Positions 43,898 to 52,992 of a stretch of 64,000 bases of DNA are shown piece by piece (positions within the stretch are counted from its first letter, which is position 1; each line of letters opens with the position of its first letter). The notes under the pieces are model-generated. The model was not told where the DNA came from. It saw only the letters and a program-made list of their open reading frames with translations, and did not search any database. Origin of the DNA: Sphingomonas sp. Leaf10 (GTDB lineage: Bacteria > Pseudomonadota > Alphaproteobacteria > Sphingomonadales > Sphingomonadaceae). Made by a program: the position numbers and the translations under genes. The stretch is taken from contig NZ_LMKE01000001.1 of NCBI RefSeq assembly GCF_001421245.1, forward strand, positions 102,612 through 166,611, written 5' to 3'.

Positions 43898-44164
43898 ATG
43901 ACCGAATCGATCGAAACCCTGCGCCAGCAGATGGAGGCCGCCGCCGCCGCGATGGATTTCGAAACGGCGTCGCGGCTGCGCGATCGGATCAATCTGTTGC
44001 GCGGCGGTGCGGCGGAGGACGCGGCGCAGGTTGCCGACACCGCCGGCCTGACCCGACAGCAGCCGGGCGCAATGGGGCTGGGCACCAGCCGCCAGCGCGT
44101 CGAACCGCCCAAGGGATGGAAGCCGCCGAAAAAGCCCGACCTGATGGTCACCCGCAAGCGGTAG
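43898..44164 (+). CDS. UvrB/UvrC-motif small protein
   Basis: 88 aa. N-terminal UVR helix pair (ETLRQQMEAAAAAMDFETA, SRLRDRINLLRGG) as in UvrB/UvrC contacts and McsA-type proteins, then a Pro/Lys-rich tail (PPKGWKPPKKPDLM). Third gene after padR; role unknown. Confidence 0.8.
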   Translation: MTESIETLRQQMEAAAAAMDFETASRLRDRINLLRGGAAEDAAQVADTAGLTRQQPGAMGLGTSRQRVEPPKGWKPPKKPDLMVTRKR

Positions 44165-44330
44165 CGCCTGATCCAACACACCGGAAACACCGCTCCAGCC
44201 AAAACGATCGCACGGATCAGGGACTTTCCAACCCGCTGCCCCACCCATCGAACCAAATCCGCATGACGACGTTCAATCGCCGATGAAGCGTTATGTTGTA
44301 TCTTCGCGCGATCCGGGGCATAAGGCGCCC

Positions 44331-44711
44331 ATGCGCAGTTCCGCCGCTCGAACCTGGTTGCAGGAAGGTCGCCTCGACCGTGCCGGCATGTTGTTGTCCG
44401 CGCTTTGCGCGGTGCATTGCGTGACGACGATCGCGGTCATGGCGTTGCTTGCTTCGGTGGGCGGGGCGCTGCTGCATCCCGCGATCCACGAAATCGGCTT
44501 GGCCTGTGCGGTGCTGCTCGGCATCGTCGCGCTCGGGGCGGGCTATCTGCGCCACGGCCAGCGGCTGCCGACCGCGATCGGCAGCCTCGGGCTGGCGATC
44601 ATGGCGCTGGCGCTGACCCTGCCGCATGGCGTGCCGGAGGCGATCGCGACCCTGAGCGGCGTCGCGCTGCTGGCGTACGGACATCATCTGAACCGCCGCG
44701 CCGGCTGCTGA
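44331..44711 (+). CDS. MerC-domain membrane protein
   Basis: 126 aa, four hydrophobic helices. The first holds the paired cysteines of MerC (LSALCAVHCVTTIA) used to bind metals such as mercury. The upstream ATG at 44283 would add 16 residues without a ribosome-binding site. Lies 40 nt before a Fur/Zur-family gene, so zinc or another metal may be the real substrate; that is inference. Confidence 0.82.
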   Translation: MRSSAARTWLQEGRLDRAGMLLSALCAVHCVTTIAVMALLASVGGALLHPAIHEIGLACAVLLGIVALGAGYLRHGQRLPTAIGSLGLAIMALALTLPHGVPEAIATLSGVALLAYGHHLNRRAGC

Positions 44712-44751
44712 CCGGCTTGCCGCGCCCGGTGCGGACGCTTATCTCGTTGGA

Positions 44752-45222
44752 ATGGCGCACGAGCATCACGAACATCACGGCCCGGAATGGAACAAGGCCG
44801 CCGAAGCAGCCCTGACCAAGGCCGGCGAACAATGGACCGCGATGCGCGCAAGCATCTTCGACGTGCTCGCCTCGTTCGACAAGCCCGCCTCCGCCTATGA
44901 CATCGCCGATGCCGTATCGAAGGCGCAGGGTCGGCGCGTGGCGCCCAACAGCGTCTATCGCATACTCGACCTGTTCGTGAACGCGAACCTCGCCCGCCGC
45001 GTCGAAAGCGCCAATGCCTATCTGGCGAACAGCCATCCCGACTGTATCCACGACTGCATCTTCCTCGTCTGCGACCGGTGCGGACAGACGACGCATATCG
45101 ACGATGACCGGATCACCGGCAGCGTCCGGTCGGCGGCGAGCGGCGCCGGTTTCACCCCCGTCCGCCCCGTGATCGAAGTGCGCGGCACCTGCGCCGACTG
45201 TGCAGGATCGGTGCAGGACTGA
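44752..45222 (+). CDS. Fur-family regulator, Zur-like
   Basis: 156 aa. His-rich start (HEHHEHHGPEW), winged helix (ASAYDIADAVSKAQGRRVAPNSVYRILDLF) and metal sites with HDCIFLVCDRCGQ and GTCADCAG (two CxxC pairs for structural zinc). The pattern fits Zur better than iron-sensing Fur. The adjacent MerC-type transporter supports metal control. Confidence 0.88.
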   Translation: MAHEHHEHHGPEWNKAAEAALTKAGEQWTAMRASIFDVLASFDKPASAYDIADAVSKAQGRRVAPNSVYRILDLFVNANLARRVESANAYLANSHPDCIHDCIFLVCDRCGQTTHIDDDRITGSVRSAASGAGFTPVRPVIEVRGTCADCAGSVQD

Positions 45223-45305
45223 CGCTTTCCCAAGGGATCATCGCCCTTTGTCCGCGCGCGGTACGACGAACAATCGACAGTCTGCTTCACCTGCGATAAG
45301 CACGG

Positions 45306-47231
45306 ATGATGGCCGATCCAATTAGCACGCCGCTGCTCGATACCGTTCAGACGCCCGCCGATCTTCGCAAGCTCTCCGCCGGCGATTTGCGACAACTCGC
45401 CGATGAATTGCGACACGAAACCATCAGTGCGGTCGGTACGACCGGCGGTCATCTCGGCTCGGGTCTGGGCGTCGTCGAACTGACGGTCGCGATTCATTAT
45501 GTGTTCGACACGCCGGCCGACCGCCTCGTCTGGGACGTCGGTCACCAATGCTATCCGCACAAGATCCTGACCGGCCGCCGCGACCGCATCCGCACGTTGC
45601 GGCAGGGCGGGGGGCTGTCGGGCTTCACCAAGCGATCGGAAAGCGAATACGACCCGTTCGGCGCGGCGCACAGCTCGACCTCAATCTCGGCTGCTTTGGG
45701 CTTTGCCGTCGCCAACAAGATCGCCGGTACGCCTGGCAAGGGCATCGCCGTGATCGGTGACGGCGCGATGTCGGCGGGCATGGCGTATGAGGCGATGAAC
45801 AACGCCGAACAGGCCGGCAACCGGCTTGTCGTGATCCTCAACGACAACGACATGTCGATCGCGCCGCCGGTTGGTGGCTTGTCGGCTTATCTGTCGCGCA
45901 TCGTGTCGAGCCGTGAGTTCCTAGGTATCCGCGAGGCGTTCAAGAGGATCGCCCGCAAGCTGCCCCGCCCGCTGCACACCGCCGCGCGCAAGACCGACGA
46001 ATTCGCCCGCGGCATGGCGACCGGCGGTACCTTGTTCGAGGAACTGGGCTTCTATTATGTCGGCCCGATCGATGGCCACAATCTCGATCATCTGATCCCG
46101 GTGCTCGAAAATGTCCGCGATGCCGAGGAAGGCCCGATCCTCGTCCATGTCGTGACGAAGAAGGGCAAGGGCTATGCCCCGGCCGAGGCCGCTGCCGATA
46201 AATATCATGGCGTTCAGAAGTTCGACGTCATCACCGGTACGCAGGTGAAGGCGCCCGCCGGCCCGCCACAATATCAGAACGTGTTCGGCGAGACGCTCGC
46301 CAAGCTGGCCGCGACCGACGACCGCATCTGCGCGATCACTGCGGCGATGCCGTCGGGCACCGGCCTCGACAAATTCGCGAAGGCGCACCCGACGCGTTTC
46401 TTCGACGTCGGGATCGCCGAACAGCATGCGGTGACCTTTGCCGCCGGCCTTGCCGCGCAGGGGATGCGGCCGTTCTGCGCGATCTATTCGACCTTCCTCC
46501 AGCGTGCCTATGACCAAGTCGTGCACGATGTCTGCATCCAGAATCTGCCGGTCCGCTTCGCGATTGACCGCGCCGGGCTGGTCGGCGCTGACGGCGCGAC
46601 GCATGCCGGCAGTTTCGACGTGACCTATCTCGCCACGCTGCCGAACATGGTGGTGATGGCGGCGGCGGACGAGGCCGAACTGGTCCACATGACCTATACC
46701 GCCGCCGAATATGATGCCGGTCCGATCGCGGTCCGCTATCCGCGCGGCAATGGCGTCGGCGTCGCGCTGCCCGAAACGCCGCAGAAGCTGGAGATCGGCA
46801 AGGGGCGGTTGGTCCGGGAAGGCAACAAGATCGCGATCCTGTCGCTCGGCACGCGGCTGGAGGAAGCGCTCAAGGCCGCCGACGCGTTGGAGGCGAAGGG
46901 GTTGTCGACCACCGTCGCCGACCTGCGCTTCGCCAAGCCGCTCGACGAAGCGATGATCCGCCGCCTGCTGACCACCCACGAAGTGGCGGTGACGGTCGAG
47001 GAGGGCGCGGTCGGCGGCTTGGGCGCGCACGTCCTGACCTTCGCCAGCGACACCGGCCTGATCGATGCCGGCCTGAAGCTGCGCACGATGCGCTTGCCCG
47101 ACACTTTCCAGGACCAGAACAGCCCCCAGAAGCAGTATGATGAAGCCGGCCTCAATGCGCCGCAGATCGTCGATACGGTGTTGCAGGCGCTCCGCTGGAA
47201 CGAAAGCGGGGCCACCGAAGTCCGCGCATGA
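45306..47231 (+). CDS. dxs: 1-deoxy-D-xylulose-5-phosphate synthase
   Basis: 641 aa TPP enzyme making DXP from pyruvate and glyceraldehyde 3-phosphate, first step of the MEP isoprenoid pathway. TPP motif [18 protein letters not shown] (~residues 155-172), [10 protein letters not shown] and the transketolase region [18 protein letters not shown] are all present. ATGA overlap with the next small gene. Confidence 0.97.
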   Translation: MMADPISTPLLDTVQTPADLRKLSAGDLRQLADELRHETISAVGTTGGHLGSGLGVVELTVAIHYVFDTPADRLVWDVGHQCYPHKILTGRRDRIRTLRQGGGLSGFTKRSESEYDPFGAAHSSTSISAALGFAVANKIAGTPGKGIAVIGDGAMSAGMAYEAMNNAEQAGNRLVVILNDNDMSIAPPVGGLSAYLSRIVSSREFLGIREAFKRIARKLPRPLHTAARKTDEFARGMATGGTLFEELGFYYVGPIDGHNLDHLIPVLENVRDAEEGPILVHVVTKKGKGYAPAEAAADKYHGVQKFDVITGTQVKAPAGPPQYQNVFGETLAKLAATDDRICAITAAMPSGTGLDKFAKAHPTRFFDVGIAEQHAVTFAAGLAAQGMRPFCAIYSTFLQRAYDQVVHDVCIQNLPVRFAIDRAGLVGADGATHAGSFDVTYLATLPNMVVMAAADEAELVHMTYTAAEYDAGPIAVRYPRGNGVGVALPETPQKLEIGKGRLVREGNKIAILSLGTRLEEALKAADALEAKGLSTTVADLRFAKPLDEAMIRRLLTTHEVAVTVEEGAVGGLGAHVLTFASDTGLIDAGLKLRTMRLPDTFQDQNSPQKQYDEAGLNAPQIVDTVLQALRWNESGATEVRA

Positions 47232-47680
47232 CCGGCCCGCAAAAGGCGGTCGCGATCATCGCGCTGGCGGTGATCGCGCTCGGCTGGTTCAATTGGCGGA
47301 TGTGGCGGCGGTTTCGGACGGCGAAGGCCTATCGCGCCGGCTGGGGCAAGGCGGATTTCGACGCGATGGTCGCCGACAACGGCGTGTCGGCTTCGGTCGC
47401 GGCACTGACCCGCGAACTGGTCGCGCCCCATTACGGACAGGGGGTCGTCCCACACCCCGACGACGACTTCGCGCGCTTCCTGGTGATCGACGACGAAGAG
47501 ATTTCCGATCTGGTTGAGCAGGCACGGGAACGGCTGGGCATTCCCGTGCCAACCCCGATCGACCCGGTCGAACTGCCGCCGATGAAGGACGTCCGCGACC
47601 TCGCCGTTTATCTCGGTTCGATCGCGGCTGACCCGGCGTTCAACGCAGAAACTGTCCCTGCGCCGCTTCGGTCGCGTTGA
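47228..47680 (+). CDS. Uncharacterised membrane-anchored protein
   Basis: 150 aa. One N-terminal TM helix ([17 protein letters not shown]), then a soluble part with [17 protein letters not shown] and an acidic stretch ([18 protein letters not shown]). Not recognised. Translationally coupled to dxs. Its last 41 nt overlap the 3' end of the convergent hydrolase gene, an uncommon arrangement in this genome. Confidence 0.7.
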   Translation: MTGPQKAVAIIALAVIALGWFNWRMWRRFRTAKAYRAGWGKADFDAMVADNGVSASVAALTRELVAPHYGQGVVPHPDDDFARFLVIDDEEISDLVEQARERLGIPVPTPIDPVELPPMKDVRDLAVYLGSIAADPAFNAETVPAPLRSR

Positions 47681-48308
47681 TCGCCAGCACCGATCGCGCA
47701 TCGCTGGGATGGCGGACATTGCCATGGCCGTCGCCCGACGCGGCGATGACGCGTTCGAGCAATTCCTGGCCCTCTTCCCACCAGCCGATGCCGCTGGCGG
47801 CATTCAGATGCCCTTGCGGTCCGGCATCGACGAAGTGGCTGCCCCAATCGACCGCCATCGAATGCGCGCGTTCGATCGACACCCACGGGTCGTCGGTCGA
47901 TGCGACGACCAGCGAGGGGAAGGGCAGCGAGAAGCGCGGTGCCGGGGCAAAGCCCTGCAATTCGGGCGGTGCGCCGGGGCGATCGACATCCGCCGGCGCG
48001 ACCAGCAAGGCGCCTGCAACCGGCCAGCCATAAGGCTGCGACGACAGTTGCGCCCACCACGCGACTGCAAGACAGCCGAGTGAGTGCGCGGCCAGCACGA
48101 CCGGCGCCTGCGCCTGTCGGATCGCCTGATCCAGCTTCGTCACCCAGGCATTGCGTAAAGGACGCGACCATAAACCCAGTTCGACGCGTGCCGTGTCCGG
48201 CCGCGACTGTTCCCACAAGGTCTGCCAGTGCGACGGCCCGGAGCCGTTCAACCCGGGCACGGTCAGCACCGTCGGCAGGGCGGTCGGAAGTGTCGAAAAC
48301 TGCGCCAT
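47640..48308 (-). CDS. RBBP9/YdeN-type alpha/beta hydrolase
   Basis: 222 aa from ATG at 48308 (GGAGAGTGAC upstream). Nucleophile elbow AHSLGC (~residues 73-78), oxyanion-side VPGLNGSGPSHWQ near the start, catalytic Asp region VVASTDDPW and His in AGPQGHLN. These are the features of the serine hydrolase RBBP9 family. Substrate unknown. Confidence 0.88.
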   Translation of the reverse strand: MAQFSTLPTALPTVLTVPGLNGSGPSHWQTLWEQSRPDTARVELGLWSRPLRNAWVTKLDQAIRQAQAPVVLAAHSLGCLAVAWWAQLSSQPYGWPVAGALLVAPADVDRPGAPPELQGFAPAPRFSLPFPSLVVASTDDPWVSIERAHSMAVDWGSHFVDAGPQGHLNAASGIGWWEEGQELLERVIAASGDGHGNVRHPSDARSVLAINATEAAQGQFLR

Positions 48309-48340
48309 CGTCACTCTCCTGCGGTTCGGTTCGAAACGGT

Positions 48341-48390
48341 GGAGGCCGACCCGCCAGCTTAGGGGGAGGGTCGGGTCCGGGTCAGCCTCC
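48341..48390. other. Long inverted repeat between divergent hydrolase and tlyA genes
   Basis: GGAGGCCGACCCG (48341-48353) pairs at 12 of 13 positions with CGGGTCAGCCTCC (48378-48390) across a 24-nt loop. It sits 33 nt upstream of the hydrolase start. Could be a 5'-UTR hairpin or a protein-binding site; no T-run for termination. Confidence 0.45.
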
Positions 48391-48486
48391 GACGAACAAG
48401 ATATTCCTACTGCAAAGATAGGCAATAGCCATTCGGCCAATCGATGAAGGGTTGCGACCAACCGAAAGTCGCGCCATGCGCAGGCG

Positions 48487-49275
48487 ATGGCAAAGCAACG
48501 CGCGGACCAGATGCTCGTCGATCGTGGCCTCGTCGAAAGCCGTACGCGCGCGCAGGCACTCATCATGGCCGGGCTGGTATTCGTCGGCGATCGCAAGGTC
48601 GACAAGCCGGGCCAGCAACTGCCCGACGATGTCGCGCTCGACGTGCGCGGACGCGATCACCCTTGGGTATCGCGGGGCGGGGTGAAGCTGGCGCACGGCC
48701 TCGACCATTTCGGCTGGGACGTGACCGACGTGGTTGCGATCGATGTCGGATCGTCGACCGGCGGCTTTACCGACGTACTGCTGACGGGCGGCGCGACCCG
48801 CGTCTATGCGGTCGACAGCGGTACCAACCAGCTCGCATGGAAGCTCCGTCAGGACCCGCGCGTCATCGTCCTCGAACAGTTGAGCGCCCGGCTGCTGACG
48901 CCCACGCATATCCCGGAACCGATCGATCTGGTCGTTTGCGACGCCAGCTTCATCGCGCTGTCGAAAGTGCTCGCCGTACCGCTCGGTTTCGTGAAACCCG
49001 GCGGCCGCCTGCTCGCGCTTATCAAGCCACAGTTCGAGGCGGGGCGTGACGAGGTCGGCAAGGGCGGAGTGGTCCGCGATCCGGCGGTCCATGCCCGCGT
49101 ATGCGATGAGGTAGCCGCGTGGTTGACCGGCCTCGGCTGGCAGGTGATCGGCGTCGATCGCAGCCCGATCACCGGGCCGGAGGGCAATATCGAGTTCCTG
49201 ATTGCCGCGACTGTCCCGAAATCTGCCGCTTTGGCTTGCAATGATGCAACGCACACAGCAAGCAATGCGCCCTGA
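48487..49275 (+). CDS. tlyA: TlyA-family rRNA 2'-O-methyltransferase/hemolysin
   Basis: 262 aa. S4 RNA-binding domain at the start (RADQMLVDRGLVESRTRAQA, PWVSRGGVKLAHGL) and an FtsJ methyltransferase fold (AIDVGSSTGGFTDVLL, DLVVCDASFIAL, KPQFEAG). Methylates ribosomal RNA and influences ribosome function. C-terminal ~20 residues are low-complexity and not family-typical. Confidence 0.93.
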   Translation: MAKQRADQMLVDRGLVESRTRAQALIMAGLVFVGDRKVDKPGQQLPDDVALDVRGRDHPWVSRGGVKLAHGLDHFGWDVTDVVAIDVGSSTGGFTDVLLTGGATRVYAVDSGTNQLAWKLRQDPRVIVLEQLSARLLTPTHIPEPIDLVVCDASFIALSKVLAVPLGFVKPGGRLLALIKPQFEAGRDEVGKGGVVRDPAVHARVCDEVAAWLTGLGWQVIGVDRSPITGPEGNIEFLIAATVPKSAALACNDATHTASNAP

Positions 49276-49314
49276 ACGGCCGCGCATGGGGCGGGGCCGG
49301 CACCGGGGAGCGGG

Positions 49315-49869
49315 ATGAACGAGATCGCGTCGAAGTGGCAGTTGCGTTCGGAGTTCCTGCGGCGGGCCGTGGTGTGCGTGCCGTTGATCCTGTTGCTTGG
49401 CTTCACGTCGGGGCAGCTGGTCGTCGCTGGCGACGACAATGGCTGGTACCGGATGCTCGACCTGCCGGCGTTGCGGCCGCCCAACTGGGCGTTCCCGGTC
49501 GTGTGGTCGATCCTGTACGTGCTGATGGGCCTGTCGCTGGCGATCGTCCTCAGCGCGCGTGGCGCGCGGGGGCGGGGCATCGCCATCGCACTGTTCGTGC
49601 TGCAACTGGTTATGAATCTGGTTTGGTCGCCGCTCTTCTTCGGCGCGCATCAGGTCAGCCTTGCGCTGATCCTGATCGTCGCGCTGTTCTTTACGGCCCT
49701 CGCCACCACCTTTGCCTTCGGCCGCATCCGCCCGCTCGCGGCGTGGTTGCTGGTGCCGTATCTGGCATGGCTGGTCATCGCATCGGCGCTCAACTGGCAG
49801 ATCGACCGGCGTAATCCCGACGCGGAAACCCTTGTGCCGCCGGCCCATTCCACCCAAATCGCACTTTGA
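49315..49869 (+). CDS. tspO: TspO/MBR family protein
   Basis: 184 aa, five TM helices. Aromatic-rich motif RPPNWAFPVVWSILYVLMG and the ending helix with AWLLVPYLAWLVIASALNW are diagnostic of tryptophan-rich sensory proteins that bind porphyrins and related ligands. Followed 41 nt later by ubiK. Confidence 0.93.
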   Translation: MNEIASKWQLRSEFLRRAVVCVPLILLLGFTSGQLVVAGDDNGWYRMLDLPALRPPNWAFPVVWSILYVLMGLSLAIVLSARGARGRGIAIALFVLQLVMNLVWSPLFFGAHQVSLALILIVALFFTALATTFAFGRIRPLAAWLLVPYLAWLVIASALNWQIDRRNPDAETLVPPAHSTQIAL

Positions 49870-49910
49870 CGGCGGGCGGCTTCACGCCCTTGCCAATGGA
49901 AGGATTTCCC

Positions 49911-50207
49911 ATGCAGTCCGACAATCGCCTGTTCGACGATTTCGCCAAGTTCGTGAACGGCGCCGCCGGCACCATCGCCGGCATGGCCCGTGAGGGCGAA
50001 GCGGCGGCGCGCGAACGGGCCAAGACGTTCCTCGGCGGCATGGATTTCGTCAGCCGCGACGAATTCGAAGTGGTGAAGGCAATGGCCGTCGCCGCCCGCG
50101 ACGAAGCCGATGCGCTGCGCGCCCGGCTCGACGCGCTGGAGGGCAAGCAGGTCGCTTCACAGCCGGGTTCGCCCGATGCGGCGGGGGCGGGCGAAGGCGC
50201 GCTCTGA
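49911..50207 (+). CDS. ubiK: Ubiquinone biosynthesis accessory factor UbiK (BMFP domain)
   Basis: 98 aa from MQSDNRLFDDF (AAGGATTT upstream). N-terminal amphipathic helix FDDFAKFVNGAAGTI and the C-terminal coiled coil FVSRDEFEVVKAMAVAARDEADALRARLD-like pattern (quoted in part) typical of BMFP/UbiK. Assists the aerobic UQ-biosynthesis lipid complex. Confidence 0.88.
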   Translation: MQSDNRLFDDFAKFVNGAAGTIAGMAREGEAAARERAKTFLGGMDFVSRDEFEVVKAMAVAARDEADALRARLDALEGKQVASQPGSPDAAGAGEGAL

Positions 50208-50271
50208 CACCCGCCGCACGTCCCGCGCCTTGGCGCGTGACGGGGGGAGCGCGCGGGTCTATGGCTTGGGG

Positions 50272-50772
50272 ATGATGTTGGACGAAGTGGAAGAGGACGG
50301 CGACGACGCCGTACCGATCGATACGCTGGAGCGCTATTTCGCGGCGCACGGCTGGAAGCATGAGCGCGACGGAGACGAGATCGTCGCGAACGTGAAGGGG
50401 AGCTGGACCGAATTCGAACTCCGCGCGATCTGGCGCGGGGAGGATGGCGTTCTGCAATTCCTCGCACTGCCCGACGTCCGTGTGGCGGACGAACGACGCG
50501 GCGCGATCTACGAAACCATCGGTCTCATCAACGAACAGCTCTGGATCGGCCATTTCGAACTATGGTCGTCGAGCGGCATCCTGCTGTATCGCCACGCTGC
50601 GATGCTGGGCGACGAGCCGGCGCTGACCATCGATCAGGCCGAACTGATGATCGATGCCGCGATCGACGAATGCGAACGCTTCTACCCGGTGTTCCAGTTC
50701 GTGTTGTGGGGTGGCAAGACGCCGAAGGAAGCGATCGCCGCGTCGATGATCGAGACGCAGGGCGAGGCATGA
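50272..50772 (+). CDS. YbjN domain protein
   Basis: 166 aa. Fold markers: IDTLERYFAAHGWKHERDGD near the start and QFVLWGGKTPKEAI near the end, as in YbjN/T3SS-chaperone-like sensory proteins. Overlaps proC by 4 nt. Function generally unknown. Confidence 0.85.
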   Translation: MMLDEVEEDGDDAVPIDTLERYFAAHGWKHERDGDEIVANVKGSWTEFELRAIWRGEDGVLQFLALPDVRVADERRGAIYETIGLINEQLWIGHFELWSSSGILLYRHAAMLGDEPALTIDQAELMIDAAIDECERFYPVFQFVLWGGKTPKEAIAASMIETQGEA

Positions 50773-51578
50773 TCGACCTGCCCGGACCGCTGTGGCTGAT
50801 CGGTTGCGGCAATATGGGCGGGGCGATGCTCGATCGCTGGATCGCTGATGGGGTCGACCCGGCAACGATCACGGTCATTACCAGAACCCCACGTGACCTG
50901 CCCGCAGGTGTCACGCATGCTACCACGCCGCCCTCCGAGCGTCCCGCGATCGTGATGCTCGCGGTCAAGCCGCAGCAGCTCGATATCGTCGCCCCCGATC
51001 TTGCGCCCGCCATTGCTGGCGTGCCGCTGCTCATCTCGATCCTCGCCGGGGTCGAGGAAGCGCCGCTTGCCTGCCGGTTCGACGCCGGGATGATCGTTCG
51101 CGCCATGCCCAATTTGCCGGTCGCGATCGGGCAGGGGGTGGTCGCGCTCCATTCGCATGGCGAGGACGCCGGCGCTCGCTCGGTCGCGGAGGCGTTGATG
51201 CTGCCGCTCGGGCTGGTCGAATGGATCGACGACGCGGCGTTGTTCGATGCGGTGACGGCGCTGTCAGGGTGTGGGCCGGGCTTCGTGTTCCGCTTCATCG
51301 ATGCACTGGCGGCGGCCGGTGCGGCGCTGGGTCTGCCGGCGGATCAGGCGCAGCGGCTCGCCATCGCGACGGTACAAGGATCGGCGACGATGGCGGCCGG
51401 TACCGACGTCTCGCCGGCAACGCTGGCCGACCGCGTAGCCAGCCCCGGCGGCTCCACGCGACAGGGGCTGAACGTCCTCGACGAAGGCGACGCACTCAAA
51501 CGCCTGCTCGCCGCGACGCTCGCCGCGTCCGAACGGCGCAATTCCGAGATGGCGGCGGCGGCGCGGGGTGACGCTTGA
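50769..51578 (+). CDS. proC: Pyrroline-5-carboxylate reductase
   Basis: 269 aa; final NAD(P)H-dependent step of proline synthesis. Rossmann motif LIGCGNMGGAML (~9-20), AVKPQQLD and the C-terminal signature TDVSPATLADRVASPGGSTRQG (in part) with LNVLDEG. ATGA overlap with YbjN upstream and TTGA overlap with the lactamase-like gene downstream. Confidence 0.95.
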   Translation: MIDLPGPLWLIGCGNMGGAMLDRWIADGVDPATITVITRTPRDLPAGVTHATTPPSERPAIVMLAVKPQQLDIVAPDLAPAIAGVPLLISILAGVEEAPLACRFDAGMIVRAMPNLPVAIGQGVVALHSHGEDAGARSVAEALMLPLGLVEWIDDAALFDAVTALSGCGPGFVFRFIDALAAAGAALGLPADQAQRLAIATVQGSATMAAGTDVSPATLADRVASPGGSTRQGLNVLDEGDALKRLLAATLAASERRNSEMAAAARGDA

Positions 51579-52429
51579 TCGTCGCCGCGCTACTGGCCGT
51601 CGCCGCGCCACCCGCCCCGCGCGCCGATGTGGTCGCCCGCGCCCGGCAATGCGCGGGCAAGGACGGCTGGAGCGACCCGGCCCCGCCGGTCCGCATCTAC
51701 GGCAACGTCTATGACATCGGTACCTGCGGCATCACCGTGCTGCTCATCGCCGGGCCGAAGGGTCATATCGTCATCGACGCTGCGACTGCCGAAGCGGTGC
51801 CGTCGATCGTCGCCAACATCCGCAAGCTTGGTTTCCGCCCGCAAGACGTGAAGCTGTTGCTGATGAGCCATAGCCATATCGACCATGCCGGCGGCCTCGC
51901 CGCACTACGCCGCGCAACCGGTGCGAAACTGCTCGCCAGTGCCGCCGCGCGCGAAGTGATCGAACGCGGGCGGTTTGCGGCCGACGATCCGCAACGCGAC
52001 ATCCTGTCCCCAGTCGAACGCGTGCCCGTCGGCGGTGTGTTGACTAACGGGCAGCCGGTGACGCTCGGCCCGATCAGGCTGACCGCGCATCTGACCCCCG
52101 GCCATTCACCCGACGGCATGAGCTGGTCGTGGCGGTCGTGCGAAGGCAGGGCCTGCCGCAATATCGTGTTCGCCGACAGTCTGTCCGCCGTATCGTCGGA
52201 CAGCTACCGCTTCCGCGACCACTCGGCCTATGTCGCACGACTGCGCAAGACCATTGCCAAAGTGGCGGCACTCCCCTGCGATATCGTCCTCACCCCGCAT
52301 TCGGGTGCGAGCGACATGGCCGAACGGCTGGCCGGCACCAAGCCGTTGGTCAACCGCAATGGCTGCCGGACTTATGCCGCCGCGGCTACACAGCGGCTCG
52401 ACAAGCGACTGGCCGACGAAGCGCGCTGA
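51575..52429 (+). CDS. Subclass B3-like metallo-beta-lactamase
   Basis: 284 aa with a signal peptide (MIVAALLAVAAPPAPRA) after a TTG start overlapping proC. Zinc ligands follow B3 enzymes: HSHIDHAGG (H-x-H-x-D-H), TPGHSPDG and LTPHSGASD. Such enzymes hydrolyse beta-lactams including carbapenems, but many environmental B3 homologues are weakly active or have other substrates. Location in a housekeeping context argues it is chromosomal and ancestral. Confidence 0.85.
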   Translation: MIVAALLAVAAPPAPRADVVARARQCAGKDGWSDPAPPVRIYGNVYDIGTCGITVLLIAGPKGHIVIDAATAEAVPSIVANIRKLGFRPQDVKLLLMSHSHIDHAGGLAALRRATGAKLLASAAAREVIERGRFAADDPQRDILSPVERVPVGGVLTNGQPVTLGPIRLTAHLTPGHSPDGMSWSWRSCEGRACRNIVFADSLSAVSSDSYRFRDHSAYVARLRKTIAKVAALPCDIVLTPHSGASDMAERLAGTKPLVNRNGCRTYAAAATQRLDKRLADEAR

Positions 52430-52430
52430 C

Positions 52431-52934
52431 CTACCGCCCCAGCGCCGCGACCGCCGCCTTGTCACCCGCCGGGATCAGCCCTTCCAACACCGCCCAGAAG
52501 CCGCTGACCGCGTCCTGCCCTGCGCCCGAATAGGCGCGCGACAGTTTCGCGTTCAGCATCTCGTACAGCCGCGCCTCCAGCGCCTGTCCCTCGGGTGTCA
52601 GCTTCAGCAACCGCTGCCGCGCATCGCGGTCGCCGGCGCGGCTTTCCACCAGCTCGCGCGCCGACAGGTCGTTCAGCACCCGCCCGAGCGACTGTTTGGT
52701 GATCGCCAGCAGTCGGAGCAATTCGCTGACCGACAGGTCGGGTCGCCGGGCGATGAAATACAGCGCGCGGTGATGCGCACGCCCCAGATTCTGCGCAGCC
52801 AGTTCCTCGTCGATTGTCCGCGTCAGATGGCTATAACCGAAATATAGCAATTCGATCCCGCGCCGCACCTCGGCCTCGCGCAGGAACAGCGCGGATGCGG
52901 CCATGGGCTGGGCGGGCGATATTGGGGCAGTCAT
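52431..52934 (-). CDS. MarR-family transcriptional regulator
   Basis: 167 aa. Winged helix with GRAHHRALYFIARRPDLSVSELLRLL and ITKQSLGRVLNDLSARELVE plus the DxRxR wing DRDARQRLLKLTPEG. Divergent from ilvE, convergent with the metallo-lactamase gene (1 nt apart). ATG at 52934 chosen; ATG at 52943 is possible. Confidence 0.9.
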   Translation of the reverse strand: MTAPISPAQPMAASALFLREAEVRRGIELLYFGYSHLTRTIDEELAAQNLGRAHHRALYFIARRPDLSVSELLRLLAITKQSLGRVLNDLSARELVESRAGDRDARQRLLKLTPEGQALEARLYEMLNAKLSRAYSGAGQDAVSGFWAVLEGLIPAGDKAAVAALGR

Positions 52935-52992
52935 GTTGACCATTTCTGCCATCCGGCCTACGCCACCGCAAGCATTCATCCATGAGGACGCC

